Part shown: piece after piece, positions 45,834 through 55,825 of the stretch
Position numbering within the stretch: position 1 is the first letter of the stretch
Layout of the letters: the number at the start of each line of letters is the position of its first letter
Origin: Actinomadura fibrosa
GTDB taxonomy: Bacteria; Actinomycetota; Actinomycetes; Streptosporangiales; Streptosporangiaceae
NCBI RefSeq assembly: GCF_900659615.1
Contig: NZ_CAACUY010000014.1
Coordinates: 33,992-97,991 of the forward strand
Reading direction: 5' to 3'
Length of the DNA stretch: 64,000 nucleotides
Made by a program: the position numbers and the translations under genes
The notes under the pieces: generated by a model
Database searches by the model: none
Told to the model about the DNA's origin: nothing
The model's input: only the letters and a program-made list of their open reading frames with translations

Positions 45834-46180
45834 CGGCCGTCCCGCGACGGTCGCCGCCACGCCCCGCACCTGCGGCGCTCCCCGACCCCCCGCCCCTCCA
45901 CGGCTCCCCAATCACGTTCCGGGCGACGGCCGGCCGCGCGCAGACGTCCCCGAGGTGCGCGCGGGGTCGATCGTTCCTCGAACTGGTGCGCCCCTGGTAA
46001 GAGGCTGGCCAAGCCTGCCGCATTCGCCGGGCCCCTGGCCGCCGCCGGGGGGTTAATGGACTCACTGTTCGGCGGGCCGGGGGAAACCCGGCCTGGGCGG
46101 TCTCGGGGGGAGGCCGTCCGGGCCGGGCGCCGCCGGACGGACGCGGGGAAGGGACATGTCCACCCAGGGGGGTTCAGCTC
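45834..46180. other. Intergenic region, lacI to small hypothetical gene
   Basis: 347 bp without a gene. A 7-bp hairpin GGCCGGG/CCCGGCC lies near 46075-46100. Nothing else recognised. Confidence 0.4.
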
Positions 46181-46417
46181 GTGCGTGATCCGGAACTGGT
46201 GTCGTGCGCGCAGCGCGCGGCGAACGAATTGGAGCGCGCGTGGTCGGAGTGGCGGCACGCGCGCGGCCTGGCCGAGCAGGTGTCGGAGTCCGTCGCCAGC
46301 TACGTGGCCCACTCGATCGACCACCCGTGGGGGCGGCCCCGCGTGGTGCTGGGCCTCGACGCGGAGGAGGCGCGCGCCCTCGCCGCGCTGCTCGGCAAGG
46401 AGGACCCGCTCCGCTGA
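46181..46417 (+). CDS. Small hypothetical protein
   Basis: 78 residues, cytosolic, helical: RDPELVSCAQRAANELERAW, then ESVASYVAHSIDHPWGRPRV and GLDAEEARALAALL. Third codon positions are almost all G or C, supporting real coding. GTG at 46181 with a G-rich ribosome site. No family recognised; shape suggests a small helical partner protein. It lies 128 bp upstream of the amidase gene. Confidence 0.65.
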   Translation: MRDPELVSCAQRAANELERAWSEWRHARGLAEQVSESVASYVAHSIDHPWGRPRVVLGLDAEEARALAALLGKEDPLR

Positions 46418-46545
46418 CCCGCCGCGAGGGGCCGCTTCGGGGACCGATGCCGAGCCCGTCCACTTTCCCGGACTTCGTTTGACGTACCGCGGTCGACGTG
46501 CAGACTGTCAGGGTCGGTAACGAAGCCATCACGGAGGACGGGCCT

Positions 46546-47400
46546 GTGCGCATCCATCGAGGCGGTCCGGCGGCCGCCGGTCTCGCACTGTGCCTCGGCG
46601 TGCTCTCCGCCTGCGGCGGCTCGTCCGCCGACGGCGCGGGGCGGTCCGACGCCCCGCCCACCGCGGGCGGTACGGGGGCCGGCACGGCGGGGACCGAGGG
46701 CACGCGGGGCGAGCCGGCGGCACCGGAGTCCGCGGCCGGCGCGCCGCTGCGCGGCAAGGTCATCGTGATCGACCCCGGGCACAACGGGGGGAACGCCGCG
46801 CATCCGTCCGAGATCAACAAGCAGGTGCCGATCGGGAACGGCACGAAGGAGTGCGACACGACCGGCACGAGCACGAACGCCGGCTACAACGAGCATGCCT
46901 TCACCTGGGACGTCTCGAACCGGCTGAGCAGGCTGCTCAGGGCCGAGGGCGCGAAGGTCACGCTCACCCGGAAGAACGACACCGGTGTCGGGCCGTGCAT
47001 CACCGAGCGGGCCGCGATCGGGAACCGGCTGAACGCCGACGCCGCGCTGTCCGTGCACGCGGACGGCGCCGCCGCGTCCGGGCACGGCTTCCACATCATC
47101 GAGCCGATCGCGGTGCCGGGCCACAACGCCAAGGCGGTGCCGGCGTCCCTCAGGCTGGGCAAGGCGATCCGTGACGCCTACCACTCGGGCACCGGCGTCC
47201 CCTACTCGACCTACATCGGCCAGAACGGGCTCGACCGGCGCAGCGACCTCGGCGGCCTGAACCTGTCCACGGTGCCGAAGGTCTTCATCGAGTGCGGCAA
47301 CATGCGCAACTCCGCCGAGGCCGCCAACCTGTCGAGCGCGTCGTTCCGCCAGCGCATCGCCGAGTCCCTGGCCAAGGGTTTCGAGGCATACTTCTCCTGA
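46546..47400 (+). CDS. N-acetylmuramoyl-L-alanine amidase (Amidase_3) lipoprotein
   Basis: 284 residues. Lipobox LSAC near residue 24, a Gly/Thr/Ala-rich linker to about 75, then the Amidase_3 domain. Zinc and catalytic residues: His in VIDPGHNGGN, Glu in NEHAFTWD, His in LSVHADG and Glu in FIECGNMRN. It cleaves the amide between MurNAc and L-Ala in peptidoglycan at the outer face of the membrane. GTG at 46546 has GGAGG 8 nt upstream; the frame is open further up but without a signal. Confidence 0.92.
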   Translation: MRIHRGGPAAAGLALCLGVLSACGGSSADGAGRSDAPPTAGGTGAGTAGTEGTRGEPAAPESAAGAPLRGKVIVIDPGHNGGNAAHPSEINKQVPIGNGTKECDTTGTSTNAGYNEHAFTWDVSNRLSRLLRAEGAKVTLTRKNDTGVGPCITERAAIGNRLNADAALSVHADGAAASGHGFHIIEPIAVPGHNAKAVPASLRLGKAIRDAYHSGTGVPYSTYIGQNGLDRRSDLGGLNLSTVPKVFIECGNMRNSAEAANLSSASFRQRIAESLAKGFEAYFS

Positions 47401-47415
47401 CCCCGGCGCTTCTTC

Positions 47416-47455
47416 TGACCCGCCGCGCCCGCCGACGCTGCCGGCGGGTGGGTCA
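47416..47455. terminator. Hairpin between the convergent amidase and carbonic anhydrase genes
   Basis: Inner stem CCCGCCG/CGGCGGG (47428-47448) inside outer arms TGACCC/GGGTCA (47416-47455), with unpaired bases between. It overlaps the carbonic anhydrase stop. Confidence 0.5.
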
Positions 47456-47947
47456 GGGCTTCACCTCGCGCAGGCGGCCCGTCGTGACGTCGTAGACGAA
47501 GCCGCGCACCTGGTCGGTGTGCGGGATGAACGGGTCGGCCTTGACGCGGCCGATCGACTGCCGGACGTCCTCGTCGAGGTCGGTGAACGCCTCGGCGGAC
47601 CAGTCGGGCTTCAGGCCCGTCTCGCGCTGGATGTCGGCCTTGAAGGCGTCGTCGGTGAACGTGAGCATGCCGCAGTCGGTGTGGTGGATCAGGATGATCT
47701 CGCGGGTGCCGAGCAGCCGCTGGCTGATGGCGAGGCTGCGGCGCTCGTCCGCGGTGATCACTCCGCCGGCGTTGCGGATGACGTGCGCGTCGCCCTCCTC
47801 CAGGCCGAGGACGCCGTAGGGGTTGAGGCGGGCGTCCATGCACGCGACCACGGCGACGCCCTTGGCGGGCGGCAGGGGAAGGTCGCCCTTGCTGAAGGAC
47901 TCGGCGTACCGCTCGGCGTTGGCGAGGAGCTCGTCCGTCACGCTCAT
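47453..47947 (-). CDS. Beta-carbonic anhydrase
   Basis: 164 residues, the short actinobacterial beta class. Zinc ligands: Cys36 in VVACMDARLNP (with Asp38/Arg40 dyad), His in LIHHTDCGML and its Cys. NAGG motif: HVIRNAGGVIT. It interconverts CO2 and bicarbonate in the cytosol, supplying carboxylases. It is convergent with the amidase gene and divergent from the methyltransferase. ATG at 47947 starts the conserved region. Confidence 0.92.
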   Translation of the reverse strand: MSVTDELLANAERYAESFSKGDLPLPPAKGVAVVACMDARLNPYGVLGLEEGDAHVIRNAGGVITADERRSLAISQRLLGTREIILIHHTDCGMLTFTDDAFKADIQRETGLKPDWSAEAFTDLDEDVRQSIGRVKADPFIPHTDQVRGFVYDVTTGRLREVKP

Positions 47948-48086
47948 GATGGGTTCCGTTCGATCGGTCGGGTGCCTGCCCCTCCGACCTTTTCCTACTT
48001 AACCGGTAGTGTCAATGGGTAATCGGCCGGGAACTCGCCGTTCGCCGTGGGCGGTCAGCGGCTCGCGGAACGGGCAGGATGGGCGG

Positions 48087-49673
48087 ATGCCCGATCTTCG
48101 TCTCCCCCTTGACCGTGCCCGTATGGACCGCGTCCGCGCCGCTCTCGAAGGGGCCGGATACACCGTCGGAGGCGTGCGCGCGCTGCTCGGCCCGGTCGCG
48201 GGCGGTGCGCTGGCGCGGGACGAGATCGTCCCCGGCCTGCGCGCCATCGCCGGTGGATCACCCCTGGAGGTCCTGACCAGGCTGTTCTGGCTCCAGGTGC
48301 CCGTGGACGCGGCGCCCCTCGAAGCGGCGTCCGAGGCCCCGGGCTTCGTGGACGACCTCGTCGCCGCCGGCCTGGTCGAGAGGTCCGGCGGCGAGGTACG
48401 GGCCCGGCTGCATGTCGAGCCGCTGGAGTCCGTCGTCCCCGAGCCGCCGGGCGCCGCGGACGGTGGCGGGCACGCCGGGTACGTCGTCTCCGACCTCAAG
48501 GTGCGGCCGGGATCAGGCGACGTCGTGGCGCCCGATCATGTCGTCGGGGCGGGCGGCGCCTCGGGGAACCTGGCCCGCCTGGTTGTCCACAGGGCTGTGG
48601 ACAACGCTCTCGATCTCGGGACGGGATGCGGGGTGCAGGCGGTGCACCTCGCGCGCCGCGGCGGGGCGCGGACCGTCACCGCCACGGACGTCAACCCGCG
48701 GGCGCTCGACCTCGCCGCGATGAGCTTCGCGCTGTCCGGGGTCGAGGGCGCGGAGCTGCTGGAGGGGTCGTTCCTGGAGCCGGTCCGGGACCGCCGCTTC
48801 GACCTGATCGTGTCGAACCCGCCGTTCGTCGTGGCGCCGTCCGGCGACCGCCGCTTCACCTACCGCGAGTCCGGGATGCCGGGGGACGACTTCTGCCGGA
48901 GGCTGGTCGCCGAGGCGCGGGGACTGCTCGACGACGGCGGATACTGCCAGCTCCTGGCCAACTGGCTGCACGTCGACGGCGTCCCGTGGGACGAGCGCGT
49001 CGGCGCCTGGGCGGAAGAGTCGGGATGCGACGCGTGGGTCGTCCAGCGCGACGTCCAGGACCCGGCGGAGTACGCCGAGCTCTGGCTGCGGGACTCGTGC
49101 GAGGCCGGAACGCCGGAGTACCGGACGCGGTACGGGGCGTGGCTCGACCACTTCGAGCGGCACGGCGTCACGGGCGTCGGCTTCGGCTGGATCACGCTCA
49201 GGCGGGGCGGCGCGGAGCGTCCGGCGATCCGGGTCGAGGAGATCCGGCACGCCGTCGAGCAACCCGTCGGCGCCTACGCCGCGGCCGTCCTGGACGGCCT
49301 CGCGGCCGCCCGGGAGTTTTCCACAGCCTGTGGAGAACTGGGGATGAAGGGGGCCGGCGCGGAGCCGGACGCGGGCGCGCTGGGCGCCGCGATGCTGCGC
49401 ACCGCGGCCGGGGTCGTCCAGGAGCAGATCGGCCCGCCGGGCGCCGAGGACCCCGAGCGGATCGTCCTGCGCCAGACCGAGCGGCTGCGCCGCGCCGCCG
49501 GGGTCGGGACGATCGAGGCCGCCCTCGCCGGAGTGTGCGACGGCACGCTGCCGCTGGCACCCCTCCTCGACGCCATCGCGCAGCTCACCGGCACGGACCC
49601 GGCGCAGGCACGCGCGCACGCGGCGGCCGTCCTGCCGGAACTGGTGGCCGACGGCTTCTTCGAGCTGCCCTGA
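48087..49673 (+). CDS. Class I methyltransferase (HemK/RsmC-like) with DUF7059/DUF7782 regions
   Basis: 528 residues. An N-terminal winged domain of about 150 residues, then the SAM domain (ALDLGTGCGVQAVHLARRG; ATDVNPRALDLAAM; LIVSNPPFVVAP). NPPF is the motif of N-methyltransferases acting on planar amides or bases. A C-terminal domain of about 150 residues follows. Substrate unknown; conserved in actinomycetes from memory. ATG at 48087 starts the conserved sequence. The stop is adjacent to the pyrD stop. Two DnaA-box-like dyads lie in its coding sequence. Confidence 0.82.
   Translation: MPDLRLPLDRARMDRVRAALEGAGYTVGGVRALLGPVAGGALARDEIVPGLRAIAGGSPLEVLTRLFWLQVPVDAAPLEAASEAPGFVDDLVAAGLVERSGGEVRARLHVEPLESVVPEPPGAADGGGHAGYVVSDLKVRPGSGDVVAPDHVVGAGGASGNLARLVVHRAVDNALDLGTGCGVQAVHLARRGGARTVTATDVNPRALDLAAMSFALSGVEGAELLEGSFLEPVRDRRFDLIVSNPPFVVAPSGDRRFTYRESGMPGDDFCRRLVAEARGLLDDGGYCQLLANWLHVDGVPWDERVGAWAEESGCDAWVVQRDVQDPAEYAELWLRDSCEAGTPEYRTRYGAWLDHFERHGVTGVGFGWITLRRGGAERPAIRVEEIRHAVEQPVGAYAAAVLDGLAAAREFSTACGELGMKGAGAEPDAGALGAAMLRTAAGVVQEQIGPPGAEDPERIVLRQTERLRRAAGVGTIEAALAGVCDGTLPLAPLLDAIAQLTGTDPAQARAHAAAVLPELVADGFFELP
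48582..48605. repeat. 24-bp palindrome made of two facing DnaA-box-like 9-mers
   Basis: Arms GTTGTCCACAG (48582-48592) and its exact complement (48595-48605) around GG. Each arm contains TTGTCCACA, the actinobacterial DnaA-box consensus. It lies in methyltransferase coding sequence. Confidence 0.6.
49315..49339. repeat. Second DnaA-box-like inverted repeat in the methyltransferase gene
   Basis: Arms AGTTTTCCACAG and CTGTGGAGAACT flank one C, with a single mismatch. Core TCCACAG-C-CTGTGGA is shared with the repeats at 14808 and 48582. Confidence 0.55.
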
Positions 49674-50747
<1,074 letters not shown>

Positions 50748-50787
50748 CGCGCGCCCAGTATTCCAGCCCTGCCGGCGGCCCTGCCGA

Positions 50788-51873
50788 TCAGCGGCCCCGG
50801 AAGGTCCGGCGGAGCGTGAGGCGGACGTCCCGGCTCGTCTCGCGCATCGTCCGCCGCGCCGACCGGAGGGGGTCGCGGACGGTCACGCGCCACGTCTCCC
50901 GGACGAACCCCGCGATGGGACGCACGACGTGCACCCTGACCCACCGAGCCGGGGCGACGACCAGCGCGCGCCACACCTGCCACACCCAGCGAGCGGGGAT
51001 GACGACGAGGGTTCGCCAGAGCCAGCGGAGAACGCGGGCGGCGAGGCGCCACGTCCCGGCGACACCGAGGCCGATCGGCCTGAGGACGTACCGCCACACG
51101 GCGCGGCCCGGCAGCACGAACAGGACGTGTCCGGCCCAGGCCAGCCCGCGTCCGATGCCTCGGGCGAGCCAGGCGAGCCCACGGAGCGGCGGACGCAGGA
51201 CGTACCGCCACAGCAGCACGGCGGGCAGCACGACGAGTGTGGCGAGCAGCCAGCCGAGCCCCGCTCCGATGCCCGCGACCAGGAGCGCGAGCCCACGGCC
51301 GACGACGCGCCCGGCCCAGGCCAGACCGCGCCCGAGCCACGCCAGACCGCGCCCGAGGAAGCGGAGCGGGATCAGCACGACCACGCTGATCACGACACCG
51401 AGCACCGCACCGGCGCCGCGCGCCAGGGCGGCGACCAGCCGTCCGATCGGGGCGAGCACGGTGCGGTAGAGCCAGCGGGCCGCCCGTCCGGTCACGCGGC
51501 CGAGGAACCGCACTGCGCCGAGGACCACGGTGACCAGCAGCCACCGCACCGGCCGGATGAGGACGACGTCGAGCAGGCGGCCGATACCGGAGGCGATCGC
51601 CCTGATCACGGCGGCGACCGGCCGTCCGAGGAAGGCGAGGCCCCGTCCCACCAGCAGGACCAGGTCGTGGAGGAGCCGGAACGGGATCAGGACGACCAGC
51701 GCGATGACGCGCGCCGGGATCACGATCCACGCGGGCCCGGCGGACCGGTCCGGGAGCCGGTCGGCCGCGGTGGGCGCCGGCCCGGCGCCGGGGAACGATC
51801 CGGCCGGCGCCGGCGGCTCCTTGCGCAGGTCGACGGAGACGCCCGCGGCGGCGGGGGGTTCGGGGGTGGCCAC
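50788..51873 (-). CDS. Arg/Trp-rich repetitive membrane protein, unknown function
   Basis: 361 residues. After a Pro/Ala-rich start of about 45, the chain is an alternation of hydrophobic runs and Arg-containing turns: [56 protein letters not shown] and [20 protein letters not shown], ending with a very basic tail. WRYVLRP occurs twice. Many segments have the period and charge of amphipathic helices; few are long enough to be plain membrane spans. GTG at 51873. Probably surface-binding on the inner membrane, or multispanning; no family recognised. 40 bp downstream of it lies pyrD's start, on the same strand. Confidence 0.6.
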   Translation of the reverse strand: MATPEPPAAAGVSVDLRKEPPAPAGSFPGAGPAPTAADRLPDRSAGPAWIVIPARVIALVVLIPFRLLHDLVLLVGRGLAFLGRPVAAVIRAIASGIGRLLDVVLIRPVRWLLVTVVLGAVRFLGRVTGRAARWLYRTVLAPIGRLVAALARGAGAVLGVVISVVVLIPLRFLGRGLAWLGRGLAWAGRVVGRGLALLVAGIGAGLGWLLATLVVLPAVLLWRYVLRPPLRGLAWLARGIGRGLAWAGHVLFVLPGRAVWRYVLRPIGLGVAGTWRLAARVLRWLWRTLVVIPARWVWQVWRALVVAPARWVRVHVVRPIAGFVRETWRVTVRDPLRSARRTMRETSRDVRLTLRRTFRGR

Positions 51874-52086
51874 ATCTACCTCGCGACCGGTCGGTTGCTC
51901 TGCCTGCGGATCTGACCCGCTTCGCGGCCCGGCGGTTCCATTCCGGGCGCGGAGAGGGTTGAACCCGGCCCGCGTCCATCACCGTACTGCTCCTCGATCC
52001 GGGCAAGCGGTGCGGCCGCTTCACCTCGATCGGACGAGTGGGACCTGGACCGGAGCCGGGGCCCAGACCGACATGGAGGACACGAC

Positions 52087-53097
52087 ATGGAATTCCCACG
52101 TTGGGCGATCCCCGCCGCGGCCGCCCTGACCGCGACCGGACTGGTGCTCACCGCGTGCGGGCAGGAGACCGCGGGCAAGCAGCAGAACGCGGCGGCCGGA
52201 GCGAAGACGGAGCCCTCCGCCTCGGCGTCGCCGTCGGAGCCCGCCGCGGAGCCGACCACGCTGGAGGTCGCGAGCGTCACCAAGCTCGGCAAGGTCGTCA
52301 CGGACGGCGAGGGCAAGACGCTCTACCGCTTCGACAACGACACCGCGCGCCCGCCCGCGTCCACCTGCACGAACGCGTGCGCGAAGGCGTGGCCGCCGGT
52401 GTGGGCCGGCACGGAGGACACCGAGGTCAAGGGCGTCGAGCAGTCGCTGGTCGGCAAGGTCAAGCGTCCCGACGGCAAGTGGCAGGTCACGCTCGGCGGG
52501 TGGCCGCTGTACCGGTACGCCAAGGACCAGAGCCCGGGCGACGTGAAGGGCCAGGGTGTCGGCGGCACCTGGTACGCCGCCGCGCCGACCGGCAAGAAGG
52601 CGCTGGCCGCCGCGCCGAAGAAGGCGCCGGCCGCGAACAACCGGTGGGCGGGCTGGACGGTCGTCAAGGCCAAGCAGGACCCGAAGCTCGGCCTGATCCT
52701 CACGGACGGCAAGGGCCGCACGCTCTACCGCTACGACAAGGACACGAACAAGCCGCCGAACTCCACCTGCTTCAAGGCGTGCAAGAAGGCGTGGCCGCCG
52801 GCCGTCTTCAACGGCTGGAAGAAGCTGAAGCTGGAGGGCGTCGACCGCAAGCTCGTGAACTTCATCGAGCGCAAGGACGACGGCAAGTGCCAGCTCACCA
52901 TCAACGGCTGGCCGATGTACTACTACGAGAAGGACCTGAAGCCCGGCGACACCAACGGCCAGGGCGTCGGCGGCGTCTGGTGGGCCACCACCCCGGAGGG
53001 CAAGAAGGCCGCGGCCACCGGCGGTAGCGGCGGCGGCTCCGGGTCCGGCTCCGGGTCCGGTTCGGGCGGCTACGGCTCGGGCAGCGGCGGCTACTGA
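52087..53097 (+). CDS. Secreted-repeat lipoprotein (SCO0930-like)
   Basis: 336 residues. Lipobox VLTAC (Cys near 24), a low-complexity linker, then two repeats of about 110-120 residues, each made of two secreted-repeat units: DGEGKTLYRFDNDTARPPAS with CTNACAKAWPPV, and DGKGRTLYRYDKDTNKPPNS with CFKACKKAWPP; WPLYRYAKDQSPGDVKGQG and WPMYYYEKDLKPGDTNGQG. Each has a paired cysteine motif. The C-terminus is a Gly/Ser tail (GSGSGSGSGGYGSGSGGY). Function unknown; envelope redox or heme-associated roles have been suggested for such proteins. GGAGG lies upstream of ATG. Confidence 0.85.
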   Translation: MEFPRWAIPAAAALTATGLVLTACGQETAGKQQNAAAGAKTEPSASASPSEPAAEPTTLEVASVTKLGKVVTDGEGKTLYRFDNDTARPPASTCTNACAKAWPPVWAGTEDTEVKGVEQSLVGKVKRPDGKWQVTLGGWPLYRYAKDQSPGDVKGQGVGGTWYAAAPTGKKALAAAPKKAPAANNRWAGWTVVKAKQDPKLGLILTDGKGRTLYRYDKDTNKPPNSTCFKACKKAWPPAVFNGWKKLKLEGVDRKLVNFIERKDDGKCQLTINGWPMYYYEKDLKPGDTNGQGVGGVWWATTPEGKKAAATGGSGGGSGSGSGSGSGGYGSGSGGY

Positions 53098-53144
53098 GCC
53101 GGCGGTTACTGAGCCGGTACTGCGCCAGGCCGCTTCCACAGGCG

Positions 53145-53196
53145 AAGGCGCGGGGGGCTCGCGGGTCGGTCGGGGTCCGCGAGCCTTCCGCGCCTT
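53145..53196 (+). terminator. Bulged hairpin terminator with T-rich tail
   Basis: Outer stem AAGGCGCGG/CCGCGCCTT and inner stem GGCTCGCGG/CCGCGAGCC (53156-53185), followed by TCTTTCTTT, a rare near-classical intrinsic terminator for this genome. It lies 48 bp after the lipoprotein stop. Confidence 0.85.
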
Positions 53197-53460
53197 CTTT
53201 CTTTGGCGCCTTCGTCCCTCCTCCCCTCCTTCCCTTCGTGTCTCCGTCCCTTTCGCAGAAGTCCCCCGGTGACGTCCATTCCGGATTTATGCCTTTATGT
53301 GCCGGGTGTGCTTCGTGTTACCCGTGGGCTGGGTTCTCCTCACCGGGCGGGAATGGGATCTCGACAGGCCTGATGTCCGGTGTTCAGATGGAAACCGGTC
53401 CCGCCATGGCTTGCGGCCCGGCGAAGCGCCCGCGCGTGGTGGGAGGCTTCGGGAGGCCCG

Positions 53461-54873
53461 ATGGTCGAGCGAGTCGGAACGGCTGGGAGCAGGACGGATT
53501 CCAGACGAACCGAATGGACCGATCCATTCAGCACGCGCCGGACGGGTGACCATCCGCCGGCATCGCCCCGGAAACAGCGAACCGGCCCATCCCGGACGCT
53601 CAGGAGCGCCGTCGCGCTGGCGCTCCTGGCGGGCGGGCTCGCCGCCTGCGGAGGCGGCGGCGGGACGCCGTCGCTGCGCTGGTATGTCAACCCCGACAAC
53701 GGCGGCCAGGCGACGCTGGCCGCCGACTGCACGCGGGCCGCCGGCGGACGGTACAAGATCGACACCTCGGTGCTGCCGCTCGACGCCACGCAGCAGCGCG
53801 AGCAGCTCGTCCGGCGGCTCGCGGCGAAGGACTCCGGGCTCGACCTGATGAGCCTGGACCCGGTGTTCGTCGCGGAGGCCGCGAACGCCGGGTTCCTGCG
53901 CCCGTTCCCGGCGAGCGAGGCGGCGCAGTTCACCGACGGCGTGTTCCCGCCCGCCGTCCAGAGCTCCACCTGGGACGGGAAGCTCTACGCGGCGCCGTTC
54001 TGGGCCAACACCCAGCTGCTCTGGTACCGCAAGTCCGTCGCGCGGAAGGCCGGCGTCAACCCGGAGGCGCCCGGCTTCACCTGGGACAAGCTCATCGACG
54101 CGGCCCTGCGCACCAACACGACCGTGGGCGTGCAGGGGAACAAGTACGAGGGCTACATGGTGTGGATCAACGCCCTCATCGCGTCCGCCGGCGGGCAGAT
54201 CATCACGAACGCCCAGAAGGGCGACGACGCGACGATCGACATCGACTCGCCCGCCGGCCGCCAGGCCGCGACGATCATCCAGCGGCTGGCCCGGTCGCGG
54301 GCGGCGAGCCCGACGCTGTCCACCGACATCGAGGAGCAGGCGCGGTCCCTGCTGAACGGCCCGCGCGGCGGCTTCATGGTCAACTGGGGCTACATCTGGC
54401 GGGCCGAGAACGGCGACGCCAAGGACGGGGTGATCTCGAAGAGCATCCCGTCCGACCTGGGCTGGGCCCGCTACCCGCAGGTCACCGCGGGGCAGCAGAG
54501 CAAGCCGCCGTTCGGCGGCATAGAGATCGGCATCGGCGCGTACGGCAAGCACCGCGACACCCTCGCGGTGGACGCGGTCAAGTGCATCACCTCCACCGCG
54601 AACCAGAAGAAGTACATGCTCGACTCGGGCAACCCGGCGGCCCGCGCCGCGGTCTACGACGACCCGCAGGTCAAGCGGGAGTTCCCGATGGCCGGGCTGA
54701 TCCGCGACTCGATCACCACGGCGGCGCCCCGCCCGATCACGCCCTACTACACCGACGTCTCCGGCGCCGTGCAGAGCCGGTGGCATCCCCCCGCGTCGGT
54801 GAACCCGGCGACGACGCCGCGCCGGTCCGACTCGTTCATCCGCCAGGTCCTGCGCGACCAGGCCCTGCTCTGA
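53461..54873 (+). CDS. lpqY: Sugar ABC transporter substrate-binding lipoprotein, LpqY-like
   Basis: 470 residues. A long Arg/Thr-rich leader of about 48 residues precedes the hydrophobic segment and lipobox LAAC (RTLRSAVALALLAGGLAAC). The mature part is a type 1 extracellular solute-binding protein: DATQQREQLVRRLAAKDSGL, LYAAPFWANTQLLWYRK, and PPFGGIEIGIGAYGKHR. It resembles mycobacterial LpqY, the trehalose receptor. ATG at 53461 has GGGAGG 4 nt before it; no start nearer the signal peptide exists, which leaves an unusually long n-region. First gene of a four-gene importer operon. Confidence 0.85.
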   Translation: MVERVGTAGSRTDSRRTEWTDPFSTRRTGDHPPASPRKQRTGPSRTLRSAVALALLAGGLAACGGGGGTPSLRWYVNPDNGGQATLAADCTRAAGGRYKIDTSVLPLDATQQREQLVRRLAAKDSGLDLMSLDPVFVAEAANAGFLRPFPASEAAQFTDGVFPPAVQSSTWDGKLYAAPFWANTQLLWYRKSVARKAGVNPEAPGFTWDKLIDAALRTNTTVGVQGNKYEGYMVWINALIASAGGQIITNAQKGDDATIDIDSPAGRQAATIIQRLARSRAASPTLSTDIEEQARSLLNGPRGGFMVNWGYIWRAENGDAKDGVISKSIPSDLGWARYPQVTAGQQSKPPFGGIEIGIGAYGKHRDTLAVDAVKCITSTANQKKYMLDSGNPAARAAVYDDPQVKREFPMAGLIRDSITTAAPRPITPYYTDVSGAVQSRWHPPASVNPATTPRRSDSFIRQVLRDQALL

Positions 54874-54886
54874 GAGGGGACGGACG

Positions 54887-55825
54887 ATGACCGCAGTGGA
54901 CACCGCCCCGGCGGCCGGACGGCCGCGCGCCGGACGCGTCGAGATCTCCGACCGGAGCCGCGCCGAACGCCGCCTCGGGCTGCTCCTGTCCGCCCCCGCC
55001 GTGATCGTGATGCTGCTCGTGACCGCGTACCCGCTGGTCAACGCGCTGTACCTGTCGCTGTTCAGCTACCGGCTCACCGCCCCGGACGACCGCCGGTTCG
55101 TCGGCCTCGCCAACTACGGGACGGCGCTGTCGGACCCGCTGTTCTGGCAGGACGTGCTCACCACGTTCGTCGTCACGTTCGTCACCGTGGCCGTCGAGCT
55201 GGTCATCGGGTTCGGGCTGGCGATGGTGATGCACCGCGCGCTGTTCGCGCGGCGGACCGTCCGGACCGCGATCCTGCTGCCGTACGGGATCGTCACCGTG
55301 ATCTCGGCGTTCGCGTGGAAGTACGCCTTCGACCTCCAGTCGGGGTTCGTGAACGGCTGGTTCGGGCTCGGCGACTACGCCTGGTTCTCCGGCCGCTGGT
55401 CCTCGCTGTTCGTGATCTGCCTGTCGGAGATCTGGAAGACGACGCCGTTCATCTCGCTGCTGCTGCTCGCCGGGCTGGCGCAGGTGCCGCGCGACCTCGG
55501 CGAGGCCGCGACGGTGGACGGCGCCACGGCGTGGCAGCGGCTGCTCCGGGTGACGATCCCCAACATGAAGGCCGCGATCCTCGTCGCGGTGCTGTTCCGC
55601 ACGCTCGACGCCTGGCGGATCTTCGACAACGTCTTCGTCATGACCGCCGGCCAGGAGAAGACCGAGACGTTCTCGTTCCTCACCTACCGGCAGACGATCA
55701 CCCGGACGGCGATCGGGCTCGGGGACGCCGTCGGGGTCCTGCTGTTCCTGTCGGTGGTGCTGATCGCGGCCGTGTTCATCCGGGGCTTCCGGGTGGACCT
55801 GTCCCAGGTGCGAGGTGACCGGTGA
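54887..55825 (+). CDS. sugA: Sugar ABC transporter permease, SugA-like
   Basis: 312 residues with six membrane segments, MalF-type. EAA coupling motif: [20 protein letters not shown] then IPNMKAAI. Starts 13 bp after the binding-protein gene with GAGAGGGG upstream. It forms the channel with the next gene's product. Confidence 0.9.
   Translation: MTAVDTAPAAGRPRAGRVEISDRSRAERRLGLLLSAPAVIVMLLVTAYPLVNALYLSLFSYRLTAPDDRRFVGLANYGTALSDPLFWQDVLTTFVVTFVTVAVELVIGFGLAMVMHRALFARRTVRTAILLPYGIVTVISAFAWKYAFDLQSGFVNGWFGLGDYAWFSGRWSSLFVICLSEIWKTTPFISLLLLAGLAQVPRDLGEAATVDGATAWQRLLRVTIPNMKAAILVAVLFRTLDAWRIFDNVFVMTAGQEKTETFSFLTYRQTITRTAIGLGDAVGVLLFLSVVLIAAVFIRGFRVDLSQVRGDR

Noticed and set aside
48582..49339. 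Possible replication origin from paired DnaA-box-like repeats
   Set aside because: Only two dyads, both in coding sequence, no AT-rich unwinding region and no dnaA/dnaN neighbours.
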